64,000 nucleotides of DNA from Albugo candida (Eukaryota > Oomycota > Peronosporomycetes > Albuginales > Albuginaceae). This document shows, piece after piece, positions 38,580 to 49,691 of this stretch. The position numbers were made by a program, and so were the translations under genes. Each line of letters starts with the position of its first letter. Positions within the stretch are counted from its first letter, which is position 1. Under the pieces are notes generated by a model that had not been told where the DNA came from, did no database searches, and saw only the letters and a list, made by a program, of their open reading frames with translations. The stretch is taken from positions 186,001 through 250,000 of the forward strand of contig CAJNAR010000159.1 of the NCBI GenBank assembly GCA_905220665.1, in the 5' to 3' direction.

Positions 38580-41117
38580 ATGTCTCTGCAAGAATTAGCT
38601 GCAAATGTTTGTGTTGCTAACACATCAAATTCTGTTTTTCGCGATGAATGCATGTACTCATTTGATTCCCCTTTCTCTGAGGGTGGTTTATATACCAATC
38701 TCATTTCGCTCGAGTCTGTCGGAGAACCGTTTTTGTTACTCGATCAGAAAAAAAATCCAAATGCCATTTACTTGCATCAAAAATTTGTAAAATCAAAAAT
38801 TCCTGTAGACAAAGACAGACAGGAAACGGTACCAACAAAACTCGCTATTGGTGGCAAAGGCGGCTTTCTCAACGATTCGGAATCCAATCAGTTTGAAGTT
38901 ACTAAAAGCTTCGAAGTTGTTGTGTTTGAGCCTAATTCAAAGAAAGAAAAAGTACGGGTCCAATTCCCATCAGAACAAATTCCTCCTGTTGTCAATGACG
39001 CCATAGATGCTGTATTGAATCATGCTGGAAATGTTGTGCAGGAGACAGTGGCCACATGGCAAGAGGAGCTCAGAGAAACAAAGTACGCTGCTGATTTGAT
39101 GCAAGTCCCAAATCCTCCTAAACTATCAGCCAATCCACAAACATGGAAATGTCAAGGTGATAATTGTGATATGCGTGAAAATCTCTGGCTAAATCTTTCC
39201 GATGGTTTTATCGGTTGTGGACGTAAGAATTGGGATGGCTCTGGTGGATGTGGTGCTGCGCTAACGCATTATGAGCAAACAGGTAAGAAGTATCCACTCG
39301 CAGTGAAACTCGGTACTATAACCGCAAAGGAAGGAGATGTCTTCAGCTATGCGGCGGATGAAGATGATCTAGTAGTTGACAAGTACCTCTCTTCTCATTT
39401 AGCTCATTTTGGAATCAATATTCAGAATCTAAAAAAGACTGACAAGTCCATGAACGAACTCCAAGTGGGATTGAATATGAGCTACGACTTTGATGCAATT
39501 ACGGAGAAAGGAAAAACACTAGTACCAATTTCAGGAGCCGGTTACATCGGCTTCACCAATTTAGGAAATAGCTGCTACATCAATTCCGTCTTACAGCTAC
39601 TTTTGGCTTTACCGGAAATGCAGTCTCGATACTTTGACGCAGCGGAAAATATTTTCTCTACTTCGATGGTACCGTCAGAAGATTTCGCAGTGCAAATGGC
39701 AAAAGTTGCTACTGCAATTCTATCCGATCGTTATAAACGCAACGTATCGATAGAAACTGGTGAGAAAGATTTACACGGAATCGACATTCGACCGAGTACT
39801 TTTAGAGCACTCGTAGGGCGGGGCCATGCCGCATTTTCGACTCAGGAACAGCAAGATGCCGTCGAATATTTGCAACACCTTCTTGACTATATGAAGAGAA
39901 GCGAGCACGCCACCAAGTCGCGAATCGGACCTTTATTCCCTGATAAACCCAACTCCGAACTACTAGCCAGTCCTTCCTTATTTCAATTTTCGTTCCAAGA
40001 TCGTATTGAGTGCTTGCAATCACACAAAGTGAGATACCTCACTCGTGATGACCTCATTCTTCGACTACAAATTCCTCTTGAGTGTGCCACCAATGCTCCT
40101 GAGGTAAGAGAATTCCAAGAGAGTAGCAGCAAGCGTCAGCGGGTCGTGGATGGAAAAGTAGACGAGCAAGCAGTTGATACAAGTCGTGTTATACCAGACG
40201 TACCTTTTAATGCTTGCTTGGATCGTACATTTTCGTCGGAGCTGGTTGAAGACTTTTTATCTTCTGCAACTGGTACGAAAGGAACAGCTCAACAGACCGT
40301 ACGAATGAAGACATTTCCGCGGTATTTACTTCTGCAAATGGCGAGATTCTACGCTGCTGAAGACTGGACACCAAAAAAACTTGAAGTCTCTGTTCGTGTA
40401 CCGGAACAAATTTCCTTACAAAATTATCGCTCAGAAGGATTACAGGAAGGTGAAGAGATTCTACCAGACTCTCCAACTTGTGCAACTCCACAAAACCAGG
40501 AAATAACACCAGATGAAAACTTGGTTGCTCAATTAGTATCAATGGGGTTTTCAGAAAATGGCTGCAAGAAAGCAGCGATAGCAACCTCGAATGGCTCAGC
40601 GGAAGCAGCGATGGAATGGATTCTGACTCATATGGAAGATGATAACTTCAACGATGATGTAGCCATGACAAATCAAGATCACATAGACGATCATATCAGT
40701 GCTGAGCATTTGGGTACTCTGACTTCCTTGGGATTTTCGGAAAATCAAGTCGAGGTTGCGCTTCGAATGACAAGCAATGATGTGGACAGAGCCGCTGAAT
40801 GGTTGTTTAGTCACATGGATGACCTCGATGAAGTTGTTGCAAAGTATCAAGTCACTGATTCCGTTCCGGCACCAAACGCTTCGGAACATAAGGAAAGGCT
40901 CGATAATTCCTCTTGTGGAGACTATACTCTTGTTGGCTTTATCAGTCACATTGGCAAGAACTCCAACTCTGGGCACTACGTATGTCATCTGAAAAAACAA
41001 GGCCGCTGGATCATTTTCAATGACGATAATGTTGCCCTATCAGAAGTACCACCTTTCAGCTCTGGATTTCTTTATTTATTTCGGCGTAATGATTGCAGTA
41101 TCCCAGCTAGCAAATGA
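38580..41117 (+). CDS. USP5: Ubiquitin carboxyl-terminal hydrolase 5 (isopeptidase T)
   Basis: An intronless 845-residue protein from ATG 38580 (an upstream in-frame TTG is not used), close to the 858 of human USP5. Domains in order: a ZnF-UBP region near residues 185-260 (TWKCQGDNCDMRENLWLNL, FIGCGRKNWDGSGGCG); the catalytic cysteine box GFTNLGNSCYINSVLQ near 330; two UBA domains near 648-690 and 708-750, each with MGF or LGF; and the histidine box HIGKNSNSGHYVCHLK near 795. USP5 disassembles free polyubiquitin from the unanchored end to recycle ubiquitin. All catalytic elements appear intact. Its last 11 bases overlap the end of the convergent IQ-motif gene. Confidence 0.96.
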   Translation: MSLQELAANVCVANTSNSVFRDECMYSFDSPFSEGGLYTNLISLESVGEPFLLLDQKKNPNAIYLHQKFVKSKIPVDKDRQETVPTKLAIGGKGGFLNDSESNQFEVTKSFEVVVFEPNSKKEKVRVQFPSEQIPPVVNDAIDAVLNHAGNVVQETVATWQEELRETKYAADLMQVPNPPKLSANPQTWKCQGDNCDMRENLWLNLSDGFIGCGRKNWDGSGGCGAALTHYEQTGKKYPLAVKLGTITAKEGDVFSYAADEDDLVVDKYLSSHLAHFGINIQNLKKTDKSMNELQVGLNMSYDFDAITEKGKTLVPISGAGYIGFTNLGNSCYINSVLQLLLALPEMQSRYFDAAENIFSTSMVPSEDFAVQMAKVATAILSDRYKRNVSIETGEKDLHGIDIRPSTFRALVGRGHAAFSTQEQQDAVEYLQHLLDYMKRSEHATKSRIGPLFPDKPNSELLASPSLFQFSFQDRIECLQSHKVRYLTRDDLILRLQIPLECATNAPEVREFQESSSKRQRVVDGKVDEQAVDTSRVIPDVPFNACLDRTFSSELVEDFLSSATGTKGTAQQTVRMKTFPRYLLLQMARFYAAEDWTPKKLEVSVRVPEQISLQNYRSEGLQEGEEILPDSPTCATPQNQEITPDENLVAQLVSMGFSENGCKKAAIATSNGSAEAAMEWILTHMEDDNFNDDVAMTNQDHIDDHISAEHLGTLTSLGFSENQVEVALRMTSNDVDRAAEWLFSHMDDLDEVVAKYQVTDSVPAPNASEHKERLDNSSCGDYTLVGFISHIGKNSNSGHYVCHLKKQGRWIIFNDDNVALSEVPPFSSGFLYLFRRNDCSIPASK

Positions 41118-43167
41118 GACGAGCCAGCTCAGTTTCATCCACTATCTCATCAAATTCGTCACCGTAATCGAATTCCTGCTCCACAAGCTGAATCTCTGAT
41201 GTATCTGCCGGCTTTGCTCCAACTTGGGACCAATTTGAAATCGAAGGGAATTTAAGTAATCGATTGGATTTCTTTTTTCGTCGACCTCGTCGTCTCATTG
41301 CTTGCCTCTCCAAAGTCTCTATCCTTGGCAGACTCACAGCGTACCCGTGCACTGCATGTTCCCTCGCTTGTTTCTTCTGTTTGTTATCATCGCAAGAAAT
41401 TGAAATTCGTACTTGTTCATCCTTTCCCGAGGTTTTGTGATTGTGACTGTCCGTGACTCCTTGTTGTTCCAATTTGGCAGAGACTAGAGCTCGTTGTGCT
41501 GCCGCTAGTGCACGAGCGATGCCCTGATGGTATAATCGCACAAGACGTTCTTCCTTACTCATCATTAAGCGCTCTTTTTGCTCTTCTTCCAAAGCTGCTT
41601 GACGTTTTTTCTGTATCATAATCAGCTTTTGCCGACGAATCGATTTCGCGATGAATCGAACCCTTTTGTCCTCGCGTTCCATCAAACTTCTCTCAGCATT
41701 CAAAATCTACCCAGAAACAAAGTCCATGTTGATCATTACTCAAACCGTACAACACAACTGATACCTCCATTGCTTGCTGCTGTTTTTGTGTCGCTTCCAT
41801 TTGTCTTTTGGCTTCATTTTTTCTTGCTATCATTGCTTGCCTGATAAGTGAACCTCTTTGACGCCGAATCTCAGCTTCCATTGCTTTTCTGGTATCGACT
41901 TGCTTACATTCCTCCTTCATTGCGGTCGAAACTTTTTGTGATCCAGGCTGAACAGCAGAAGGAATACTTGCTCCAGGTGGGACCCATGCGGCTCGGTCTG
42001 AAGCTGACGCAGCCTTTGTTGGTGCAGATTTGAACCTGATATTCCGTTGCTTTGAGTTGACATGCTGATCCTGTTTTATTTTCACCCGATTACGCTGCGG
42101 ACTTCTTTGATCGGAAAGCTGAATCGGACGATTCTTGGCCAATGCGTCAGTTTTGATATGTCGCTTCGTCACTCGAGCACTTTGTTGTACGACGTTTTGA
42201 TTAATGCGGAATCTCTCACGCCGACGAAGGAACTTCCTTGCGGTACGCTGAATGTGAGCTGCTGCATCATTCTGTATATACTGGCGGTAGAGCGACTTGA
42301 TACGAATTCGGACAAGGTACCCCCTTGCATGAGCCTGAATTCTGCAAATATAATAGAGAATATCCAGGTATATCTTCCTTGCAATGTATGATCGTGCACA
42401 AGCTTGGATTTTGACGGCTGCTGCATATTCTAGATTATATTGAGCAGCTTTACTTTTTAACTGGGAAAACGTTTGTTCTGCGATTTTACGTCGTACAAAA
42501 CACTGCAATATCGTGGCTGTTCTTGTCATCATGTAGACTTCTTGAAGCTCTCGTTGGCGAGCACATTTGAGCTGAATTACTTTCCGGCAGACTTCATTTA
42601 AAAGACTTAATCTTTCTCTCTCTCGTTGTATTCGAATGATACGATAGCCACTGCGAGCGACCCAGCCGCGCCACGCACCCTGAAGCCTCACGGCTGCATT
42701 ATACTCAACCATACGCAAATAACGACAGTGTTGCCGGTATGCATTCTGTATACGCGTTGCAGCATACGACCAGTGATTCAGAATTCGTTTGCTCTCCCTT
42801 TCCTTCTTGCGTTGAATTTGCTGCGAAATCTCTTCAATCTTTCGAATCTAAAAATTCAAAGTTTTATGAGAGAAGAATCTGAACGTTTATTTGAGCAATG
42901 CTACCTCGCTATCTATCTTCTTCTGCTGATTTTGTATTGCTTCTGCGCGTTTGACAATACTGAGTTTTGCACGCTCTTTTGCTGCAGATGCTGCATTAAG
43001 ACTGCTGTCCTGAAAATTGGTAACGTGTCTTTTAGTGAATTTACTTGATATTCCTACAGAATACGAGTATCATGACTTGTTCCAATCCTGCAAAACTCAC
43101 ATGTCGTGTTACCTGCCTGGTAAAAGCTCGGGTTTGTATTCAAATTCATCCCAGACATTTGCTCCAT
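41107..43167 (-). CDS. Multi-IQ-motif, coiled-coil protein
   Basis: Verified exons are 41706-41107, 42847-41765 and one ending at 42905. Introns 41764-41707 (58 nt) and 42904-42848 (57 nt) keep phase 0. At least six IQ calmodulin-binding motifs occur in series: ATRIQNAYRQHC, AVRLQGAWRGWVARSG, ATILQCFVRRKI, AVKIQACARSYIARK, ICRIQAHARGYLVR and AAHIQRTARKFLRRR. Flanking segments are Arg/Lys/Glu-rich helices (QIQRKKERESKR; REDKRVRFIAKSIRRQK), and the C-terminus is acidic. Such proteins are often calmodulin-binding factors of cilia or the cytoskeleton; no motor or GAP domain is visible. The 5' exon is unresolved: the frame runs back to about 43060, and the nearest upstream ATG is 43167. The true start could differ. 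Confidence 0.78.
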
Positions 43168-43590
43168 TTTGTGCCGTTTCAAGCTCCAATCTATTCACAT
43201 TACTGATTGGCTAATTACATTTTTATTGTACCAATCGCGTTACATCCTGCAAGTCTCATGAAAGGCTACAAAAAGGACAGTTACAGTGATTAAAGAGATG
43301 CCGTAATTACATATATAGCTAAAGATCTTGAGATTCTATACTCATGTATTTCAGCCAATAACGCGCTTGATCTGGATGACAGTAATAAGCAAATGCTCAT
43401 TTGGCCTTGCTTGAATTGAGCAAATATTCTCTCACAAGACGATAACTTTTGTACAGTCTGGTTCCCATTTCTTTGTGACAGTCATAACGCATCTCACTTA
43501 CAGCTGTGAGTGATTTGTCCTCTTTCCAAACGCGTAGTCAGGAGCTATTATCGTCATTCGATTCGGCTCACACCGAATCTGTCGACCAGT

Positions 43591-46500
43591 ATGCTTGGTA
43601 AAAGAAATAACTGCGAGTCTGCAAAAGCGAATAACGCAGGATTCCCATGCATTGAAATCAAGAAAGCCACTTCCTCACTCATGGGACCAGCAGCTTCGGA
43701 TGGCAACGACTTTGACAGCGTCTCGCCTTATCAGCCCGTACAACTGACTTCGAAGGCTGCAAGTTCACGTCTCACTCATATAAGATCACGAATAGGAAGA
43801 AGATATCAAGCAGTCATTCCGGAATTGATTTGTAAGCAAGAAAAGGGTGGAAATAAAAAAGGTTTGACTCTCGACTCGGAACGAGAAAATAGACCGGCAA
43901 AGCTCAAATTCAGTGCACAAAAAAGCAAAAGTAATGAATTTGTTTCTCGGTTATTTGTACTTATATTTGACATTGAGAATACAGTGTTAGATCCAGAAAT
44001 GCTTTCAGAGTATTTAACATTTGCCGTCACGTTGCGAGAATGCTCCATTGGTATAAATGAGTCGAAACAGGATGTTGAAGCTTTAGCGCTGGATGTACTG
44101 CATCGGTGGGATTATGACGTCTTGGACGCTGCATGTGCACTTTATTCTCGTCACTCTTTAAGCGAAAATGAAGCATATGGAGAAAGAAATCGGGTAACCA
44201 GCGCCGTTCCGACGTCGTGTACTGGTGAAGAAATAGATATCCAAGCTGATCCGCTAGTCGATAATATGTTGATGACAGGATCAACATCGTCTGGAAGGCT
44301 GGAGATCGACACAATCTGTCCTGAAACATCACAAGTACCTCTCGAGAAAACATGCTCGGAGTGGTTGGACGATTTTTATACCTGTTTAAGCCAACACAGG
44401 GTAACTTTAGAGGTAGTGGATCAGCTGGAAGATCTCGAACGACGTGGTGACCATCTCAAGCGCGCTAAGAAAGCGCACCCTGTAGAATTCCTGGAGTATA
44501 ATGTAGTAAGACAGATGCTTGAAAGAATACGAATCTGGCGAAAGAAATATGCAACCATCGAGCATACAAGAGTTTCTAGAGGCGAAGTACAGAAACTATT
44601 ATATCGCGCTGAAGACCTCGCCTTATCCATACCTTCCAAAAACATCCTCACCGAACGACTTTACCGATTTGATGAAGCGCTTACGGATTTGATGAGATCG
44701 TTGGATCATGGAAATGGACGAAATCACTTCAAAGTAACACTTGACACACTCAAAGAAAAACTAGAGAAGCTTCAAGATACCAAAATTATCTTCAATCAAG
44801 AAAAGGGTATCGAAGCCATTGTTGTCGAAGCACAGGCACTGAAAACCTCTTTGAACGAAATGTGCTCGGACGAAAAAGTTAGTTTGCCGGCAATGCGTGA
44901 AGTACTGGCAAAGGTCGAACTTGTCCCCGTCGATTTCGCATCAGACATTGATCGTTTGCAACATAAGATCTTGAACGCACAATCTTGGCTGACGAAGGTC
45001 CGGAAATTGATTCCTGGGCGTCGACTTACTCGGAAACGCGGCTCTGAACAAGGAGTGGAGATGGCTAATGATCAGAGGAAGATGGAGTTGGAAGAGATAC
45101 GAGCTCTTGTGGATGATAATCCATGCGGTGAGAGCTCTGAAGTATTTGAAATGCAGGATCTTCTGGATTGTGCAAATGCCTGGGCAGATAGAGTTCGTTT
45201 GACACTAGAAAAAAATCCGAGTGATGTTTCATTGATTGAGCTCCAGGACTTGATGGAAGAGGCAAGTTTGATGCCAGTGGAAATGGAAGAAACACAATAT
45301 ATAACTGCAGAGATGGAAGCTCGTATGTGGTCTGATAAAGCGAATGTGATGCTTCAGAATATGAAATCGCTGGATAAAGTCGAAGCATTGCTTGATGAAG
45401 TTGAGAAAATTCGAGCTAAAATGACAGTCAAACGACGATCACGCTGGAAACCTCAATCAGAAAGGGATTTGCAGACGGCTGTCAATATTGCAAAACGCTG
45501 GGTGAACGAGTCGAAAGATATTTTGGGTGTGACGTACTTTGATAAAGTATTTACAGTCAAGTCACCTGTCGCTGTTGGAGAGATTCTCTCTCAGCTTGGA
45601 GTTGGTGAACTGAGACCATCGAACAAAAAAACTTCCTTATCGACAGTTCTGTCACTTATCGACAAAGCAAGTCGCGTCCCTATCGATCTTTCATTTTATG
45701 TCTCACGACTCGAAAAAGTGATAGAGTTCGGTAAAGGCGTACAGCTAGAAATACGCAAAGTCATGGAAAGTATCGCCATTATGGGGATGGTAGCGAATGA
45801 ACAGCATTCTGGCTCACCTGTGGAGAGATTTGATCTCACAACGGCTACGTCGTTACTCGAAACAGCAGAAGCATTACCATTCACTTTTGATGAAGCGATC
45901 GAGCTTGGAAACGCCGTTCGCAAGGAGAAGGATTGGAGTGATAGGGTACATGCTGCTCTTCCTTTTCGTCAATCGAGAAAAGTTCGACAACGCCCTGTTC
46001 AATTAACCAAAAAAGATCTAAAAGCTTTGCTTGAGGAGTCCAAACATTTGAACTTTAATTTCCACAGCGAAGCCCAAATGCTGCAAAAAGAAATCGAAGA
46101 AATCGAGTACTGGCAAAGTAGAGCACGTTTGGTTTTGGATCAAAGTATCGAAGAAAATTTCATTATTTTGAAACGACTCGAAGCATTTGATCGTAAAGCC
46201 GGGGAAGATTTCCAAGAAAAGCGTGAAAAGCGACAACAACAAGAGCGTGATCGTATACATGCAGCAAAACAAAAGTCCCTTACCCACCAAGCGATGAAAA
46301 TGGAGACAGAGGATCCGGTTTGCAAAGCTGATATAAAACCCAACGTGACATGCAACTCGACGGTACATGTGAGTACCCCGTCACCACATCCTACCATGCT
46401 CATCCAGCGGGAGGCAATCATACGGCAAATCCTCAAGGAGAGCGGTAGCAGCCATCGCTGGCCTTCCTCAGCAGTAGAAGCGGAGGCGGCGAATCACGGT

Positions 46501-49500
46501 ACAAGCAAGATCTCTGTAGGACCAGATACTGTGAAAGATGAATGTGACAAGCCGAACGAAATCCATAAGAAGATTCCAGTCAAAAGGCATAAACCGCCAG
46601 GACGACTGCAAAATTCATCGATATTAAAGCCATTCCTCGATATGGTCGAGGAAGATATCGAAGCCATTACAAAACTTGAAGCAAATAGCAAATTCGACAC
46701 AAGTATGGATACTCGCGCTAATAACGATTACTCGAACAAAGCCTCCTCGAGCAAATCAACCGCTGACAGTGAAGCAAGAGAGTCTGATGTAGAAGGATCA
46801 GAGACAGCAACAAAAGCCTCCGAAAGCAGTATGGAACAAACGGTTATGGAAAAGGCGGTCAAAAGTCTTAGTGTTTGGTCCAATAAACTGACTACCACAC
46901 TCAAGGAAGGCGGTGCACTGAACGCCAGCACACCCGAACGACATCTTTTGAGCCTTATCGTTGAAACTCTGGACTGGTTAGAACGTTCTAGAGGTTTCTT
47001 TCACGAGAGTCAGGTTCCAGTGCTCAAACTGGTACAACAAGGCGAGCATTTGCAAGAAGCCATTGTGGAGCTACAAGGTCGCTCACAATCGCATCGTCAA
47101 CCTTCGTGTTCCTCTAGTCTGGATCTACTGTCTTTTTGCTTGTGGCCACTTCCATTTTTACAATGTGAAGCCGACATTGTGAACGGATGGACGCGTAAAG
47201 TTGAGTCTTTTGTCGAAGAAAAATCGTGTGGTATACAAGAGGCAGAAGATATTGTACAAGAAGGAAGACTCGTATCTCAGATTGAACCAGAATCGTTCAA
47301 GTTGTTTTCAGAAGAGATGAAAAAAATCAAATCCTGGCTCTTGAAGCTGAAAAAGCGTCTCAAGTCGTACATCACAAAGCAAATTGATCGTCTAAGTCTT
47401 CCTGTTGCCCAGCAACTGGTCGTTGATGGAATGGAGACCATTTTCGCTCTTCCAACGATTATATTCTTGAAAGAGCAAGTCAATGCCGCGCAAGATTGGG
47501 AAAAAAGACTACTGGAATCTAGAATTGAGACCGGACAAGCACAAGTCGACTATCTATCTCGCCTACTGAGTGAGTATGATTCATCGAGGTGGGTGATTGA
47601 CTTGGATATGCATCGTAATGTTTTGCAGACAGCAACGGAGCGCTACTGTATCTGTCGTCAACCATACAGCGGTTTTATGATCGGTTGTGATCACTGTGAA
47701 GATTGGTTTCATGACACCTGTATTGGTCTTTCGAAAGAACGCGCAGAGAAGATAGACCATTACACGTGTCCATCCTGCACAATCCTGCTCGAGCTCGTTC
47801 AATCACTAAATCAATTCAAAACTATGGCTTCCCACATGGTTCTGAATGGTGATACTGACATGTTCAGAATTCAGGACGAGAAACAGTACAAAGCCGCACT
47901 TCGAAAGCTACGAAGAGAAGAGAAGGCAGCCGAACGATGTGATCTATCATTACAAACTTGTTTAGCTCAAATAGCTCAAGTGCAAACGAAACTAGATCAA
48001 ATGTCCAAGGAAGCGTATCATTCTCACTGTGTATCGTCCGAGTCACCGGCAATCGTATCCGTTCAACCTACTTGCATGATCAAGTCAGCGCACTATGCCC
48101 CACCATCAATATCTACTCCAGGAGCATCGTTTCCTTGCAAAGTTGCAACAGCGTCAAATTCTACCGATCATAGAAAGCAACATTTCGTAATGCCTGAGAG
48201 AATTGGTGACACTAGAATGCAGAAAGATCATGAGAAATCATTGGTTCCACATAGCACAGGCGGCATGCCTGCAATGAATATCACATCATCGTCATGTATG
48301 CCAAACATTCTCTTGAATTCAGCAAGTGATCGTGCTCTTCAACCTCAAACGAAAATATTACCGGCAGCGATACCTTCTCACCACGTCCAAACCTCTTCAC
48401 AATTACTTGGTCGAGATTCGATAAAGACAGCAGCCACCTCAGGTGCGATATCACACTTATTACCTCACTTTATGCCGTCGGTCGAGTCATATACACTTTC
48501 ACACACGAATCCAAATCCAGGCATTAATGGACTACTGTCGGGCATCGGACCAAATGAGAGCTTGGACCAGCGGAATTTATCTTTGAATTTGGAGTTGACC
48601 AAACTCAAAGCTCAGTATGCGGAGCTTTCAGAACAGCTACATACGAGTCGAGATCGCGTAAGGCATGCAGAAACGACGCTGAAGGACTTGGCTCAACGCC
48701 AGAAAACTCGTCAGGAATGTGCCCCGATTGCATACCAGTGGATACACAACGTTATCGTGCTTGTGTTGAATCAGGTCGAATTTCTATCCGCATCCATCGT
48801 TAAACGGGTCCCGTGCTCCGAGTCAGCTGACGCCTTGTCGTATTCGTTCATCCCAACCGCATATCAGCAGGCAATACAAACCGCCAAACAACAAAACATT
48901 CATGAATTTCCACAAATAGAGACGATTATCCGATTATTACTCGAGATCGGATGGAGTTTTGTCATGGTTTGCTTGCTTCAAAAGAGACCACACCGAAACG
49001 CGATCGTACATGCTCTCCGATTCGCAGTGCACCATAAACTCTATGGAAGCCACAAGACATGCTCTTTGTACGCCCAACTCCGTACGCTTGTCCTACGAAG
49101 CGATTTATGGATCACCAAAGTCCACAAATGTATTGAGAAATTCAATCCCATTACCGCACAAAAGCAGGGTCGTCTACGGCAAGCTATCAACGAGTACACA
49201 AAATTACCATTGACATACGCGCAGCTGCATGAAGATCTGATTACATTTTCAAAATTGGCTGAGGATGCTTTCGACGGGATGAACTCGGATTTGAGTTTGT
49301 TACAGCATGCAATAGAGGATAGAATGAAGGCGATGCCGACGCTCGGAATGCTTGGATGTAATTCAAGTGGAGGCTCGACACCATCGAAACAGCCTACTTC
49401 CTCTCGCAAGCGGTGTAATGGAAGCTCTGCATCGCCCAGACCGAAACAAAAGCGAAAGCCTGGACTATCCGGAATAGACCCGAATGAAGTCTCCCAACTT

Positions 49501-49584
49501 GCTCCTTCCACATTGTCACCAAAATTCGGCCATCAAGTAATCAATAGTCAGAATGCGTCCAAAGCTGAAGTCGCCAAACAATAG
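43591..49584 (+). CDS. PLU-1-domain and PHD-finger protein lacking a JmjC domain
   Basis: A single long frame of 1997 residues from ATG 43591; the frame is open to 43510 but only with a GTG. Residues 250-1330 are helical and resemble the PLU-1 region of KDM5-type histone demethylases, with repeating segments such as LLEESKHLNFNFHSEAQM and LMEEASLMPVEMEETQYI. A PHD finger at about residues 1351-1397 reads RYCICRQPYSGFMIGCDHC then EDWFHDTCIGL and HYTCPSC, a complete C4HC3 set. The rest is low-complexity with a short coiled coil (about 1665-1720) and a basic C-terminal tail. KDM5 proteins have JmjN, ARID, JmjC and C5HC2 domains before PLU-1; none is present here and only about 400 bp separates this gene from its divergent neighbour. 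It is thus probably a chromatin reader, not a demethylase. Confidence 0.85.
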   Translation: MLGKRNNCESAKANNAGFPCIEIKKATSSLMGPAASDGNDFDSVSPYQPVQLTSKAASSRLTHIRSRIGRRYQAVIPELICKQEKGGNKKGLTLDSERENRPAKLKFSAQKSKSNEFVSRLFVLIFDIENTVLDPEMLSEYLTFAVTLRECSIGINESKQDVEALALDVLHRWDYDVLDAACALYSRHSLSENEAYGERNRVTSAVPTSCTGEEIDIQADPLVDNMLMTGSTSSGRLEIDTICPETSQVPLEKTCSEWLDDFYTCLSQHRVTLEVVDQLEDLERRGDHLKRAKKAHPVEFLEYNVVRQMLERIRIWRKKYATIEHTRVSRGEVQKLLYRAEDLALSIPSKNILTERLYRFDEALTDLMRSLDHGNGRNHFKVTLDTLKEKLEKLQDTKIIFNQEKGIEAIVVEAQALKTSLNEMCSDEKVSLPAMREVLAKVELVPVDFASDIDRLQHKILNAQSWLTKVRKLIPGRRLTRKRGSEQGVEMANDQRKMELEEIRALVDDNPCGESSEVFEMQDLLDCANAWADRVRLTLEKNPSDVSLIELQDLMEEASLMPVEMEETQYITAEMEARMWSDKANVMLQNMKSLDKVEALLDEVEKIRAKMTVKRRSRWKPQSERDLQTAVNIAKRWVNESKDILGVTYFDKVFTVKSPVAVGEILSQLGVGELRPSNKKTSLSTVLSLIDKASRVPIDLSFYVSRLEKVIEFGKGVQLEIRKVMESIAIMGMVANEQHSGSPVERFDLTTATSLLETAEALPFTFDEAIELGNAVRKEKDWSDRVHAALPFRQSRKVRQRPVQLTKKDLKALLEESKHLNFNFHSEAQMLQKEIEEIEYWQSRARLVLDQSIEENFIILKRLEAFDRKAGEDFQEKREKRQQQERDRIHAAKQKSLTHQAMKMETEDPVCKADIKPNVTCNSTVHVSTPSPHPTMLIQREAIIRQILKESGSSHRWPSSAVEAEAANHGTSKISVGPDTVKDECDKPNEIHKKIPVKRHKPPGRLQNSSILKPFLDMVEEDIEAITKLEANSKFDTSMDTRANNDYSNKASSSKSTADSEARESDVEGSETATKASESSMEQTVMEKAVKSLSVWSNKLTTTLKEGGALNASTPERHLLSLIVETLDWLERSRGFFHESQVPVLKLVQQGEHLQEAIVELQGRSQSHRQPSCSSSLDLLSFCLWPLPFLQCEADIVNGWTRKVESFVEEKSCGIQEAEDIVQEGRLVSQIEPESFKLFSEEMKKIKSWLLKLKKRLKSYITKQIDRLSLPVAQQLVVDGMETIFALPTIIFLKEQVNAAQDWEKRLLESRIETGQAQVDYLSRLLSEYDSSRWVIDLDMHRNVLQTATERYCICRQPYSGFMIGCDHCEDWFHDTCIGLSKERAEKIDHYTCPSCTILLELVQSLNQFKTMASHMVLNGDTDMFRIQDEKQYKAALRKLRREEKAAERCDLSLQTCLAQIAQVQTKLDQMSKEAYHSHCVSSESPAIVSVQPTCMIKSAHYAPPSISTPGASFPCKVATASNSTDHRKQHFVMPERIGDTRMQKDHEKSLVPHSTGGMPAMNITSSSCMPNILLNSASDRALQPQTKILPAAIPSHHVQTSSQLLGRDSIKTAATSGAISHLLPHFMPSVESYTLSHTNPNPGINGLLSGIGPNESLDQRNLSLNLELTKLKAQYAELSEQLHTSRDRVRHAETTLKDLAQRQKTRQECAPIAYQWIHNVIVLVLNQVEFLSASIVKRVPCSESADALSYSFIPTAYQQAIQTAKQQNIHEFPQIETIIRLLLEIGWSFVMVCLLQKRPHRNAIVHALRFAVHHKLYGSHKTCSLYAQLRTLVLRSDLWITKVHKCIEKFNPITAQKQGRLRQAINEYTKLPLTYAQLHEDLITFSKLAEDAFDGMNSDLSLLQHAIEDRMKAMPTLGMLGCNSSGGSTPSKQPTSSRKRCNGSSASPRPKQKRKPGLSGIDPNEVSQLAPSTLSPKFGHQVINSQNASKAEVAKQ

Positions 49585-49691
49585 CATCAATTTTTGTATC
49601 GGTATATAAATAAATATGCAAATTCGTTAGGAGCTCAAAGAATTCGAAATTGGATCTTTTTCACGAACGTGCGCGTTCAATGGCATAAAAA

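Noticed and set aside
40207..41000. Minus-strand frames opposite USP5, including a 134-codon one
   Set aside because: They lie antisense to well-conserved catalytic and UBA sequence and match nothing.
49041..49511. 156-codon minus-strand frame opposite the PLU-1/PHD gene
   Set aside because: Antisense to the C-terminal coding region, with no recognisable domain.
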